A stretch of DNA of 64,000 nucleotides from DASPGQ01 sp035457705 (GTDB lineage Bacteria > Acidobacteriota > Vicinamibacteria > Marinacidobacterales > SMYC01): assembly GCA_035457705.1 (NCBI GenBank), contig DATIBD010000117.1:26864-90863 (forward strand), in the 5' to 3' direction. Position numbers and translations under genes: made by a program. Positions 24,151 to 32,452 of this stretch are shown here, piece by piece (the stretch's first letter is position 1; each line of letters begins with the position of its first letter). The notes under the pieces were generated by a model. That model ran no database searches. It was not told where the DNA came from and saw nothing but the letters and a program-made list of their open reading frames with translations.

Positions 24151-25599
24151 TTAGCTGCCCGACACCGCCTCCGGACCTGCGGCAGGCGATGCGATGGCGG
24201 GGGAATGCGATGGAGCTCGTCTTCCGTCGCCGCCGAGAGAATCTATGAAATCGTGGCCCCATCGTAGGGCGTCGTGCTCGATCACGCGACGACGCATCGA
24301 TCTCATGCGGCTTCGCTGCTCGCGACCGTCGACCTCGAGTGCCATTGCCAACGTCTTCGCCGTCCCCTTCTCGTCCCAGGGATTGACGAAAAACGCCTCT
24401 CTCAGCTCGTTCGCCGCTCCGGCGAAGCGGCTGAGGACGAGCGCACCCGAATCGTCGAGTCGCGAGGCCACATACTCTTTCGCCACCAGGTTCATCCCGT
24501 CTCGAAGGGGCGTCACCAGCAGTACGTCGGCCAGCCGGTAGAGCGCCGAGAGCTCCTCGGGAGAAACTCCTCGATACAGATACCACAACGGGACCCGGCC
24601 GCCTCGAGCGTGCCTCCCATTGATCTCTCCGACACGGCGCTCGACCTCCTCCTTTAGACGTCGATAGGCACGCACCCCGTTTCGCGTTGGCACCGCAACC
24701 TGGATGAAAACGGCTTCGTTCGCCCACCGTCCGTCGGTCTCGAGGAGCTCCCGAAACGCTCCGAATCGCATCGGAAGTCCCTTCGTGTAGTCCAGCCGGT
24801 CCACGCCGAGTATCACCTTGCGACCGGCCACGCGACGATGCCACTGCTCGAGCCGGTTCGCAACTGCCGACGACCCGGCCCTCGCGGCGAGACTACAGGC
24901 GTCAACCCCGATGGGATGAACCTCGATTCGGCATCTCCCCGCTCGACTGCGGCGTTCGTCGACCCTGGCCTCTCCGAGCTCACGGCGAAAGGTTCTCACG
25001 AGATGGTGCGCGTAGTCTTTCGTTTGGACGCCAATGACGTCCGCTTCGGCGAGGCTTCGAAGAAGCTCGGACGCCGCGGGAACGACTTCGAATATCTCGG
25101 CCGGCGGAAAGGGCGTATGTAGGAAGAATCCGATCCGCGCATTGGGCGCCTGGCGTCGAATCAACTGCGGAAGCAGCATGAGATGGTAGTCGTGTATCCA
25201 GATCCGGGAGTCCTCGGAGGAGTGGGCGTGTCGGGCGACGACTTCGGCGAAACGCTCGTTGACCCTCTTGTAGCCTTCGTAGTCGCGCTCGTCGAGCTCG
25301 AATGTCTCGATGAAATGATGGAGGACCGGCCAGAGAACGCCATTCGAGAATCCGTTGTAAAAACGCCGTCCGGCTTCGGCAGGGACGTCGACGTCGACGA
25401 AACGGAGCACACGCAGCTGGTCGACAACATCAGCCTCATCGCCCGCCCCTAGATTTCCTATCCACAGGCTGTCGTCCGAGTCATGTAGGGGGGAGAGCCC
25501 GGCAACGAGGCCACCGGAGCTCGGCACCAGTGCCATTCGCCCCTCCGAGCGACGCATCGAAACGGGAAGTCGGTTCGAGACGAGAATCACTCGCCCCAC
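24151..25599 (-). CDS. otsA: Trehalose-6-phosphate synthase
   Basis: About 482 residues from GTG 25599 (GRVILVSNRLPVSM), which has a GGAAGGGGGG ribosome binding site; upstream in-frame starts would run back into the kinase gene. GT20 motifs are present: GFSNGVLWPVLHHF, then RIWIHDYHLMLLPQLIR, ARIGFFLHTPFP, ILGVDRLDYTKGLPMR, PLRDGMNLVAKEY and ALVLSRFAGAANEL. It joins UDP-glucose (or GDP-glucose) to glucose-6-phosphate. No OtsB phosphatase domain or gene is in the window. It lies just downstream of a sensor kinase, suggesting stress-linked expression. Confidence 0.95.
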   Translation of the reverse strand: MGRVILVSNRLPVSMRRSEGRMALVPSSGGLVAGLSPLHDSDDSLWIGNLGAGDEADVVDQLRVLRFVDVDVPAEAGRRFYNGFSNGVLWPVLHHFIETFELDERDYEGYKRVNERFAEVVARHAHSSEDSRIWIHDYHLMLLPQLIRRQAPNARIGFFLHTPFPPAEIFEVVPAASELLRSLAEADVIGVQTKDYAHHLVRTFRRELGEARVDERRSRAGRCRIEVHPIGVDACSLAARAGSSAVANRLEQWHRRVAGRKVILGVDRLDYTKGLPMRFGAFRELLETDGRWANEAVFIQVAVPTRNGVRAYRRLKEEVERRVGEINGRHARGGRVPLWYLYRGVSPEELSALYRLADVLLVTPLRDGMNLVAKEYVASRLDDSGALVLSRFAGAANELREAFFVNPWDEKGTAKTLAMALEVDGREQRSRMRSMRRRVIEHDALRWGHDFIDSLGGDGRRAPSHSPAIASPAAGPEAVSGS

Positions 25600-25648
25600 G
25601 ACGAGCCCCCCTTCCGCGCGGCCTCCGGTGGAGATTCTGGGAACGGCA

Positions 25649-26791
25649 CTATCCCTCTTCTTGGACACGCGCCATATCGGTGGGAAGCGTGGCGCGAACC
25701 TTCGTGCCCCAGTTGCCCGATTCAACTGTTAGTCGACCGCCGAGCTGGTGCATTCGCTCTCGCATTCCGCGAATGCCGACGCCAAGGTCTTCCACCCCTT
25801 CCCCCTCTTCGGAAAGAACCGGCCGAGATATCCCGCGCCCCTGGTCTTCCACCTCGAGGCGAATTCGATCGCGGTGGGCAACGAGTCGAAGCTCGGCGTT
25901 CGGGCTTCCCGAGTGTCTCTGGACGTTGACAAGGCATTCCTGCACGATCCGAAACAAAGCGGTCTCGACCTCGGGACGCAAACGCCCGAGGTCCGGCGAC
26001 ACTTCCACCCGAACCGCTACTCCACTCCCGTGGGTGAACCCCTCGATAAAGTCCTGCAACGCAACCTCGAGGCCCAGCTCGTCGAGAAGAGGCGGGTAAA
26101 GCAGGTACGACATACTGCGCGTTTTCCGCGAGCAATGCTGCACGAGGGCGAGGCTCTCCGACAGGGCACTTTCATCCTGTTCCCCGAGCCGGCCTCTGAC
26201 CGACGACTGCAGTCGAACCAGGTTCATCTCGAGGGCTGCTAGGTCCTGCCCGGTATTGTCATGCAGCTCGCGGGCGATGCGCCGGCGCTCCTCATCCCGT
26301 AGCTGCAGCAGGCGCGCCGACAGCCGATGAAGGGAAGATTGAGCCCGTTTGCGCGCCGTGACATCGTAGAGGACGCCATCGTGAAACACGCGGCTTTGCT
26401 CCGAGTCTCGTGACGTACCGACCACGCTGATCATGACCCAGCGTCGCGAGCCGTCTTTGCACCGCACCCGTGCCTCGAGTTCGCTCAAGGCCTCATCGCC
26501 GCACATGCGAAGAAACTGCTGACGGTGGGTCCGTGCGACGAACAGTTCTTCCACAACGAGTTGCCGGCACAAATCCCCTGGCGAAGCGAACCTCAAGATT
26601 CTTGCCAGAGCGGGATTAGCCACCACGAAGCGTTGCTTTGCCGCGTCCATCCGAAAGATACCTACGGGGAAGTTCTCGAAGAGAGCTCGATAATCGATGG
26701 CATCAGCTCGTAGAAGCCGTGTCTCGGCCAGCCGCTTCCACGACCGAGAGAGACCATTCCACAAGCTACGGCTGCCGAAACCGTGATTCAT
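25649..26791 (-). CDS. PAS-domain sensor histidine kinase (NarX/DegS class)
   Basis: 380 residues from ATG 26791, preceded by GAGGGG; a GTG at 26848 would overlap the receiver gene. A PAS domain spans about 35-150 (FPVGIFRMDAAKQRFVVANP, RWVMISVVGTSRD). The HisKA_3 dimerisation helix has RRIARELHDNTGQDLAALEM with the phospho-His in ELHDN. The HATPase shows RIVQECLVNVQRHSG, DQGRGIS and GVGIRGMRERMHQLGG. No membrane segment is seen, so it senses a cytoplasmic signal. This class pairs with LuxR-type response regulators, of which two lie in the same 6-kb island. Confidence 0.94.
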   Translation of the reverse strand: MNHGFGSRSLWNGLSRSWKRLAETRLLRADAIDYRALFENFPVGIFRMDAAKQRFVVANPALARILRFASPGDLCRQLVVEELFVARTHRQQFLRMCGDEALSELEARVRCKDGSRRWVMISVVGTSRDSEQSRVFHDGVLYDVTARKRAQSSLHRLSARLLQLRDEERRRIARELHDNTGQDLAALEMNLVRLQSSVRGRLGEQDESALSESLALVQHCSRKTRSMSYLLYPPLLDELGLEVALQDFIEGFTHGSGVAVRVEVSPDLGRLRPEVETALFRIVQECLVNVQRHSGSPNAELRLVAHRDRIRLEVEDQGRGISRPVLSEEGEGVEDLGVGIRGMRERMHQLGGRLTVESGNWGTKVRATLPTDMARVQEEG

Positions 26792-26828
26792 CGTGCCCCT
26801 CAGGGGAGCTCTCCGTGTCGTCCCCGCG

Positions 26829-27233
26829 TCACGATTCGTTCTCTCCACTGTCCCCGTTTTCCGCTGAGGAAACGACTCGCTCGATCTCGTCCAGGATTCG
26901 CAGCGCTCCCGCCGCTTTCGGCACGAACCCGTCGGCGCCAGCGCGCTTGCAGGCGGCCCGCACCTGTGCGCTGTCGTAGGTCGTCACCACGATCACCAGA
27001 ACCGCAGGATGTCGACATCGAATTCTCATCGTCGCATCCAGGCCGTTCATTTCTGGCATCTGCAGATCCATCAGCACCACGTCCGGTGCGAGCTCGGCAA
27101 CTTTGTCAACGGCTTCGCGACCATTCTCTGCGGTTCCCACGACCTCGAGTTGCGGCTGAGCCTCGAGCAGCAGGGACAGAGACTTCCGCACCGCAGCCGA
27201 ATCGTCCACCACGAGCGTACGAACTGGAACCAT
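26829..27233 (-). CDS. Stand-alone receiver-domain protein
   Basis: 134 residues from ATG 27233 (MVPVRTLVVDDSAAVRKSLS). Only a receiver domain is present, with Asp in DVVLMDLQMPEMNG, TTYDSAQ and the conserved Lys in GFVPKAAG. There is no output domain, so it probably works in a phosphorelay or by protein binding. It lies directly upstream of the histidine kinase on the same strand and is likely co-transcribed with it. Confidence 0.9.
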   Translation of the reverse strand: MVPVRTLVVDDSAAVRKSLSLLLEAQPQLEVVGTAENGREAVDKVAELAPDVVLMDLQMPEMNGLDATMRIRCRHPAVLVIVVTTYDSAQVRAACKRAGADGFVPKAAGALRILDEIERVVSSAENGDSGENES

Positions 27234-27317
27234 TTCTCTCAAAGGCACGAACAAGAAGCAGAAAAGAGTCGCGGACAGGCCCGCTGGAACCGACCGAGAC
27301 CGTTCGTTCCTAGTACC

Positions 27318-28187
27318 TTATCTTCGACCGGCGTCACTCATTACCGGATCGGCCGCGACCTCCAGGGCATTCGTGACCTCTCGGACATCATCGACGTCTC
27401 TAACGATCCGCTCGGCGAGCAGCGCTTCGGCGCGCGAGCGAACCATTCCGGCGAGCGTGACTCTGCCAGCGTCCACTCCTATTTCCATGTTCTCCACATC
27501 AAAAACCTCACTAGCAAAAAGGGCTGACTCGAGCCGTCGGGCGAGGCGCTCGTCCCCGTCCCTGCCGTCCACGAGTTCTTTTGACTCGTGAACGACAAGA
27601 TCGCTTACGACGGCGCCGACGCCTTCGGTGGCGAGGGCGAGGCGTTTCGCTCCGAGCTTGTCTTCTCTATCGTCGACGGAGCCTCGTAGGGTGTCTCGCT
27701 CGCCCGTCACTCCGACGCGGATGTCTTTCTTACCATGTCCGGGGTGTTTTGCGAGGGCGGCCAAGACGCTCGTCTCGATTTTTAGCTCGCCCAGGCGGCG
27801 CCGGAGCTCCTCGAGCTCCGAGTCGGGGCGCACACCGGGAACGACTGCGAGCTCGTTCCGCACCTCCATCGGACTGGCGACGTCCTCGGCAATCGCCGCG
27901 GCGAGCCCCCGAATCTCGTTGGCGGGGACCTGGCCTTTAAGCGTCACGACTGCGCCCTCAGTGTCTATTTCGATATCGAACGCGGACACTCGGCTCGACG
28001 ACATTAACGCTGCTTTGACTCTGGCCGTGGTAACAGCTGCGGCGGCAGTCTCTCGGGCTTCGCGGAACTTCCCTCCCAAGTGCACGAGCCGCCACCTGAA
28101 GATACCGAGGGCTCCCACGAGGATCAAAGCGAAGAGAACAAGGGTCCCGCCACGACGGGCCGCAGTGGGATCTACCTCCCTGCTCAT
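27318..28187 (-). CDS. Membrane-anchored protein with three BON domains
   Basis: 289 residues from ATG 28187. One N-terminal membrane helix (GGTLVLFALILVGALGIFRW) is followed by three BON units. Their cores are IDTEGAVVTLKGQVPANEIR, then GVTGERDTLRGSVDDRED and VDAGRVTLAGMVRSRAEALL. BON domains bind lipid or envelope surfaces, and proteins such as OsmY are induced by osmotic stress. The location next to otsA and two-component genes supports an osmotic or envelope stress role, by inference. Confidence 0.88.
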   Translation of the reverse strand: MSREVDPTAARRGGTLVLFALILVGALGIFRWRLVHLGGKFREARETAAAAVTTARVKAALMSSSRVSAFDIEIDTEGAVVTLKGQVPANEIRGLAAAIAEDVASPMEVRNELAVVPGVRPDSELEELRRRLGELKIETSVLAALAKHPGHGKKDIRVGVTGERDTLRGSVDDREDKLGAKRLALATEGVGAVVSDLVVHESKELVDGRDGDERLARRLESALFASEVFDVENMEIGVDAGRVTLAGMVRSRAEALLAERIVRDVDDVREVTNALEVAADPVMSDAGRR

Positions 28188-28354
28188 CAAAAGCTCACTG
28201 AAGCGCACGTTACCGGAGTGCCATCCGAAGGTCGATACGGCCACTCCCGTAGAACGAGCCGGGATTTCCCTTAGTCCGTCGAGGGAGGAGCATTCCGGTG
28301 GTTCAGAACCGAGTCACGAGCCTGGATGTCGTCCGGCGCAGGCGCCGGGGATTG

Positions 28355-29005
28355 TCAAGCTTGGATGATGTCGTTCCGGATTGCGTAACGTACGAGCTCG
28401 CTCACGGAGTGAAGATCGAGCTTTTGCATGATGTTCGTTCGATGGGTCTCGACTGTCTTCACGCTGATGTTCAAAAGAGCGGCGACTTCCTTGTTGGCTT
28501 TCCCCTCGGCGAGAAGCTGCACCACCTCGCGCTCTCGAGGCGTCAACTGCTTGGGGCCTCTGGATTTTCCCGGGGCTCCGCCGGAAAGAAAACCTGCGAG
28601 AACGATTTCGGATACTTTCGGGGTGAAAAACGGTTCGTGCTTGGACAGAGACTCTACGGCGTTGAGGAGATGGCGGCTCGCGTCCGATTTCAGGAGGTAG
28701 CCCCTCGCTCCAGCGTTGAGCACCTCGCGGATGACACTCTCCGATTCGTGCACGGTCAGAATCAGAATCTCCGCTTCGGGAAACCCCTTTACAATCTGCC
28801 GCGTCGCCTCGAGGCCGTTCAGCTCCGGCATGACGATGTCCAGCACGATGACATCGGGTTTCAGGCACAGCGCCATCTCGACGGCTTCCCTCCCCGTCGC
28901 CGCCTCGCCCGCGACCTCGCAATCGGGCGCGTTCTCGAGGACACGTCGCAAGCCCGCGCGGATGATCTCGTGGTCATCGGCCAGAAGGACGCGTTTGGTA
29001 CTCAT
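28355..29005 (-). CDS. LuxR/NarL-type response regulator (copy 2)
   Basis: 216 residues from ATG 29005, with AAGGAG upstream. Receiver: VLLADDHEIIRAGLRRVLEN, then Asp in PDVIVLDIVMPELNG and Lys in GYLLKSDAS. LuxR domain: LTPREREVVQLLAEGKANKE, then SVKTVETHRTNIMQKLDLHS. It is a full-length paralogue of the regulator at 23165-23815, differing mainly in the interdomain linker (SGGAPGKSRGPK) and receiver surface. Recognition helices are almost identical, so the two could share target sites. Confidence 0.95.
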   Translation of the reverse strand: MSTKRVLLADDHEIIRAGLRRVLENAPDCEVAGEAATGREAVEMALCLKPDVIVLDIVMPELNGLEATRQIVKGFPEAEILILTVHESESVIREVLNAGARGYLLKSDASRHLLNAVESLSKHEPFFTPKVSEIVLAGFLSGGAPGKSRGPKQLTPREREVVQLLAEGKANKEVAALLNISVKTVETHRTNIMQKLDLHSVSELVRYAIRNDIIQA

Positions 29006-29072
29006 TCTTCTTGGGTGCTCCTTCACGATAGCACTGGATAGCTCCGCGCTCCAAAATGGATCGATTGGGGGA

Positions 29073-29768
29073 CTACTCGGGGAGCTGCCAGGCGAGCTTG
29101 AGATCTTGGTGGAGGTCCTCGGTGAGCTGAACGAGAACCGGCGCAGCTCTCTCGTCGAGCCAGTTGACCAGCTCGTGGATTCGGCTCGATTCCATGGCCG
29201 TGCAGCCGGCTGTCTTTCCGCTTGGCGAAGACCAAGCGTGGAGAAAGATACAAGACCCGGCGCCTTTCTTTCGATTCGGATTATGGCCAACGACGATTCC
29301 CCATACGTAGCCCGGGATCTCGCGCATCCGCTCCGAGGAATGCCAATCGGACGAGGACCTTCGGTCGGTGATACGGGCGTAATCTACGGATTCAGGGTCG
29401 TCGACGCATTCGACCGTTTCGGTCAGCTGTCTATAAGGCATCCGCAGGCCGGGGGCGGGTCTGTCGAACCCAAAAGCCTCCACGAGGTCGAACACACCGC
29501 CCGGGCTCCTACCGTCGCCTTCGACCTTCACGGGAAGCCTCGGGAGAATTCCGCGATGGAGGCCGAGACCGGCCGCGAGACCCCGCTCGCCAACGACGAC
29601 GGGCCAGCTCTCTCCGACCCTCGTCCAATCCCGGGTAGCACGACTGCGTTGAAATCGGAAGAGTACGCCGGAAGTAGAATCGGCCGAGGGGGTGATCACG
29701 AGAACGAGCTGCGTGGAACCCGGGGGAATCGGGCTCGACATCAGAGCCGTAACGAGCAACGCGAACAT
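29073..29768 (-). CDS. Exported L,D-transpeptidase (YkuD-like) family protein
   Basis: About 231 residues from ATG 29768, with a short signal peptide (MFALLVTALMSSPIPPGS). The active-site region is VVVGHNPNRKKGAGSCIFLH followed by AWSSPSGKTAGCTAMES, with catalytic Cys in GCTAM and the His of FLHAW, and SPGGVFDLVEAFGFD upstream. This matches the YkuD-like branch of unknown substrate (YafK/ErfK relatives), which can cross-link or modify peptidoglycan. It is divergent from an S41 peptidase with 73 bp between starts. Confidence 0.87.
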   Translation of the reverse strand: MFALLVTALMSSPIPPGSTQLVLVITPSADSTSGVLFRFQRSRATRDWTRVGESWPVVVGERGLAAGLGLHRGILPRLPVKVEGDGRSPGGVFDLVEAFGFDRPAPGLRMPYRQLTETVECVDDPESVDYARITDRRSSSDWHSSERMREIPGYVWGIVVGHNPNRKKGAGSCIFLHAWSSPSGKTAGCTAMESSRIHELVNWLDERAAPVLVQLTEDLHQDLKLAWQLPE

Positions 29769-29841
29769 TGCACGGCCATTGTAACGCCGTCCTCGGGCTT
29801 TCCCGGGCTGCAAAAAACGGCTATCCTGTCCTGGTCGACCT

Positions 29842-31119
29842 ATGGCCCGCCGTTTCCAATCGGGTGCGATACTAGCACTGCTACTGGCGTTCGCCTCTCC
29901 CGCCTCCTCCCAGATGGACTGTTCCATCATCGGCCAAAACACACAAGTGCGCACGATTCTGGACGAGTACTACTTGTGGTATCGGGAGCTCCCGGACCTA
30001 AACCCTGCCCTGTTCGACTCGCCCGAGGCTTACCTCGACGCCGTGCGTTTTAGACCGCTCGACGAGAGCTTCAGCTATATCGCTTCGAGGCAGGCGACCG
30101 AGGCCTTCTTCTCCTCGAGCCAGTTCATCGGGATCGGCTTCTCGATGCGACAGACGGGGCCCCTGGAGCTCCGAGTGAGTCAGGTCTTTCCCGACAGTCC
30201 CGCGTCGGAGGCCGGGCTCGCAAGGGGGGATTTCTTGGAAGCGATCGCGGGACGGAGCATCGAAGAGCTTCTCACGAACGGCGGGCTCGACGAGGCGCTC
30301 GGACCGAGCGAGATCGGCTACACGCTCGAACTGTCTTGGCGCACTCCGAGAGGCCGCGAAGAGAAGGCCACGGTCACCAAGCGCCTCGTGACGATACCGA
30401 CGGTTTCTCAGACCGCTGTTCTCGACGCCTCTGGCCTCCCCGTGGGGTACGTCCATTTGAGGAACTTCGTCGAGCCTTCCATCGCAGCTCTCGATCAGGC
30501 CTTTACCGAGCTGAGGTCCGCGGGCGTGACCGACCTCGTGCTCGACTTGCGCTACAACGGCGGCGGACTCATCGACGTGGCACGCCACCTGGGAGGGCTC
30601 ATCGGCGGGTTCAGGACTTCGACCCAAGTGTTCGTGGAGCTCCTGCACAACGACAAGAACGCGTTTCGGAACCGGACCATCCGGTTCGACGATCCCGAGG
30701 CAACCATCGATCTGCCTCGGGTCGTCGTCATCACGACCCGAGCTTCGGCGTCCTCCAGCGAGCTTCTGATCAACGGCCTCCGACCCTTCGTTCCAGTTAC
30801 CGTCGTTGGCGACCGGACCTTCGGGAAGCCCGTCGGTCAGTACGGCTTCGATCTGTGCGACAAGGTGCTCTTCCCCGTGTCCTTCGAGAACAAGAACGCT
30901 CGCGGCGAGGGCGGTTTCTTTGACGGCATACCTGCCGATTGTCGAGCCGCGGATCAGCTCGGCCGACCGCTCGGCCATCCGGACGAGGACTCGCTCGCCG
31001 AGGCGCTCCACGTCTTGAGAACGGGCCAATGCAGCTCGCCCCCCGGCGCGAGAGCATTGCGGACGGATTTCGCCCCACCGGTGAGGGACGGATTTCGGCA
31101 GATCGTGAACGCCTGGTAG
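29842..31119 (+). CDS. Exported S41-family peptidase
   Basis: 425 residues with a signal peptide (LALLLAFASPASSQ). A PDZ-like domain lies at about 90-180 (VSQVFPDSPASEAGLARGDF). The S41 core follows: GLPVGYVHLRNFVEPSIAAL, then LVLDLRYNGGGLIDVARHLG, RASASSSELLINGL with the catalytic Ser, and RTFGKPVGQYGF with the catalytic Lys. It probably cleaves misfolded or C-terminal peptides in the periplasm. It is distinct from the CtpA-type enzyme at 41.5 kb, and ends 7 bp before the convergent RidA gene. Confidence 0.92.
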   Translation: MARRFQSGAILALLLAFASPASSQMDCSIIGQNTQVRTILDEYYLWYRELPDLNPALFDSPEAYLDAVRFRPLDESFSYIASRQATEAFFSSSQFIGIGFSMRQTGPLELRVSQVFPDSPASEAGLARGDFLEAIAGRSIEELLTNGGLDEALGPSEIGYTLELSWRTPRGREEKATVTKRLVTIPTVSQTAVLDASGLPVGYVHLRNFVEPSIAALDQAFTELRSAGVTDLVLDLRYNGGGLIDVARHLGGLIGGFRTSTQVFVELLHNDKNAFRNRTIRFDDPEATIDLPRVVVITTRASASSSELLINGLRPFVPVTVVGDRTFGKPVGQYGFDLCDKVLFPVSFENKNARGEGGFFDGIPADCRAADQLGRPLGHPDEDSLAEALHVLRTGQCSSPPGARALRTDFAPPVRDGFRQIVNAW

Positions 31120-31126
31120 TCCCGGG

Positions 31127-31564
31127 CTATTCTCCAACCACCGCGATCGCCTCGATCTCCACGAGAAACTCGGGTTGCGCCAGGCGCTCGATCTGGACGA
31201 GCGTGCTCGCCGGCGGGCTGCCTTGGAAGTAAGTCCCCCGCACGTCGGCCGCCTCGCGAAAAGCATCGATATCAGTCGTGAAAATGTTGATCTTCACGAT
31301 GTTGGAGAAATTCGCATTCTGAGAAGTGAGCACTGTCTTGAGATTCTCGAGCACCTGTCGCACCTGCGCCCGCATATCGTCGGCGCCGACGAGCGTTCCC
31401 TCACCATCGAGGGCGACCTGGCCGGCGATGAACAGGAGGTTCCCTGCTCGAACCACGTGGTGGTACGCCGTGGGCTGGGTCATTCCCTCGGGGTTGATGC
31501 GCTCGATTTGCTGGGAGCTCGCTCCGGAAGCAAACAAGACGAGAAGAAGAGTCGTCAATCTCAT
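31127..31564 (-). CDS. RidA/YjgF-family protein with signal peptide
   Basis: 145 residues. A signal peptide (LTTLLLVLFASGASSQ) precedes a complete RidA fold: RINPEGMTQPTAYHHVVRAG, then LLFIAGQVALDGEGTLVGAD, VLENLKTVLTSQNANFSNIV and PPASTLVQIERLAQPEFLVE IEAIA. RidA enzymes deaminate reactive enamines; the Arg in the usual P-x-R-x-x-V segment is not seen here (PASTLVQI), so deaminase activity is doubtful. The exported form is found in several Acidobacteriota and Bacteroidota-like genomes. Confidence 0.88.
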   Translation of the reverse strand: MRLTTLLLVLFASGASSQQIERINPEGMTQPTAYHHVVRAGNLLFIAGQVALDGEGTLVGADDMRAQVRQVLENLKTVLTSQNANFSNIVKINIFTTDIDAFREAADVRGTYFQGSPPASTLVQIERLAQPEFLVEIEAIAVVGE

Positions 31565-31786
31565 TTCTGTCCTTTCCCGAGTTCGGTCGATTTCCGCGTA
31601 AAACGAACGTCAAGTTTATCCGATCCCCGACCTCCGGTCCGAAGCAACGAAAAGGGCCCCGGCGGGACGCGGATTCGGCCTCGGATCTGTCTGGATCCCG
31701 AGAGGCGCTAGCTCGACCTTCGGAGACATCGGGTTGCAGCATGTCTGGGGCTGGTCTACTCCCTGTGGAAACACGTACGGAGTCGC
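31565..31786. other. Divergent upstream region of ridA-like and RRM genes
   Basis: Contains the promoter side of the RidA-like gene. No coding frame, repeat or clear promoter hexamers were recognised in this part. The adjacent leader of the RRM gene is listed separately. Confidence 0.4.
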
Positions 31787-31888
31787 GGTATACTAATCGC
31801 CGCCAGAATGGTCTGGTGGTCAGTGTCCCTGTGAGCCCACGAGAAGCCTCCAGCGACTCAGTGAGCCTCAGTGGTTGGAGGTTGTTCG
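31787..31888 (+). promoter_or_regulatory. -10 box and structured leader of the RRM protein gene
   Basis: TATACT at 31787-31792 is a good -10 element; no good -35 is seen. The leader holds CCTCCA (31847-31852), which is perfectly complementary to TGGAGG (31876-31881), the ribosome binding site eight bases before the TTG start. The loop between them contains the repeat CTCAGTG twice (31857 and 31867). The pairing could hide the ribosome binding site and make translation depend on temperature or on a bound protein. Confidence 0.45.
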
Positions 31889-32179
31889 TTGAAAATCTAT
31901 GTCGGTAATCTCAGTTACAGCACGACTGAGGCTGGGTTGCGCGACTTGTTCGCTCAGCACGGGAACGTCGAGGACGTGCACATCGTGACGGATCGGGACA
32001 CCGGAAGGCCGCGCGGCTTCGCCTTCGTTTCCATGCCCGAGCGGGGCGAGGCGATCGCCGCAATCGATGCTTTGAACCGCAAGGAGTTCGAAGGCCGCAC
32101 TTTGAACGTCAGCGAAGCCCGGCCGAAGGAAGAGCGCGGCGGTCGCGGCGGAGGCGGGGGGTTTCGCGGTCGTCGCTGA
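31889..32179 (+). CDS. Small RRM-type RNA-binding protein
   Basis: 96 residues from TTG 31889, chosen because TGGAGG lies eight bases upstream and the protein then begins (M)KIYVGNLSYSTTE, as in the family. RNP2 is KIYVGNLS and RNP1 is RGFAFVSM. The tail is Gly/Arg-rich (ERGGRGGGGGFRGRR), an RGG-like extension. Bacterial single-RRM proteins of this kind (Rbp family of cyanobacteria and others) bind RNA and are often cold- or stress-regulated. GTG 31871 would also be in frame. Confidence 0.93.
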   Translation: MKIYVGNLSYSTTEAGLRDLFAQHGNVEDVHIVTDRDTGRPRGFAFVSMPERGEAIAAIDALNRKEFEGRTLNVSEARPKEERGGRGGGGGFRGRR

Positions 32180-32452
32180 ACCTTCGGCTATCTATTCTTC
32201 CCCAAACGACCCGAGGCTTTTCCGGTCTCGTGATATCTTCCCACCGCGTTTGCCCTGCGCGTACCCGTCGGCAAAAGCCCGATCTTCGATGACGAGGACC
32301 CGTGCGAGAGGCCTCGTCTCGGGGGTCATCCCCGGGGCTCTCTCGATGGGGCTCGCTATGGGAGGGTTCCTGGCCGGCAACCGGAATGGCGCCGGTCGGG
32401 GTGGCGACATCAAGCAAGGTCTCGGCCGCCCGAAAACGTTCGGAACCACTGC
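32180..32452. other. 273-bp gap between convergent RRM and xylulokinase genes
   Basis: Open frames exist on both strands but none is convincing. A + frame from 32290 has a hydrophobic patch (GVIPGALSMGLAMGGFLAG) and then dissolves into low-complexity sequence. A - frame ends RAFADGYAQGKRGGKISRD. No terminator hairpin is evident. Confidence 0.35.

Noticed and set aside
23885..24248. Small + frames upstream of response regulator copy 1
   Set aside because: Arg/Ser/Pro-rich, partly antisense of otsA, with no ribosome binding site.
32192..32449. 85-residue minus-strand frame between RRM and xylulokinase genes
   Set aside because: No recognisable domain, Pro/Arg-rich start and no ribosome binding site; the opposite strand has an equally weak frame.
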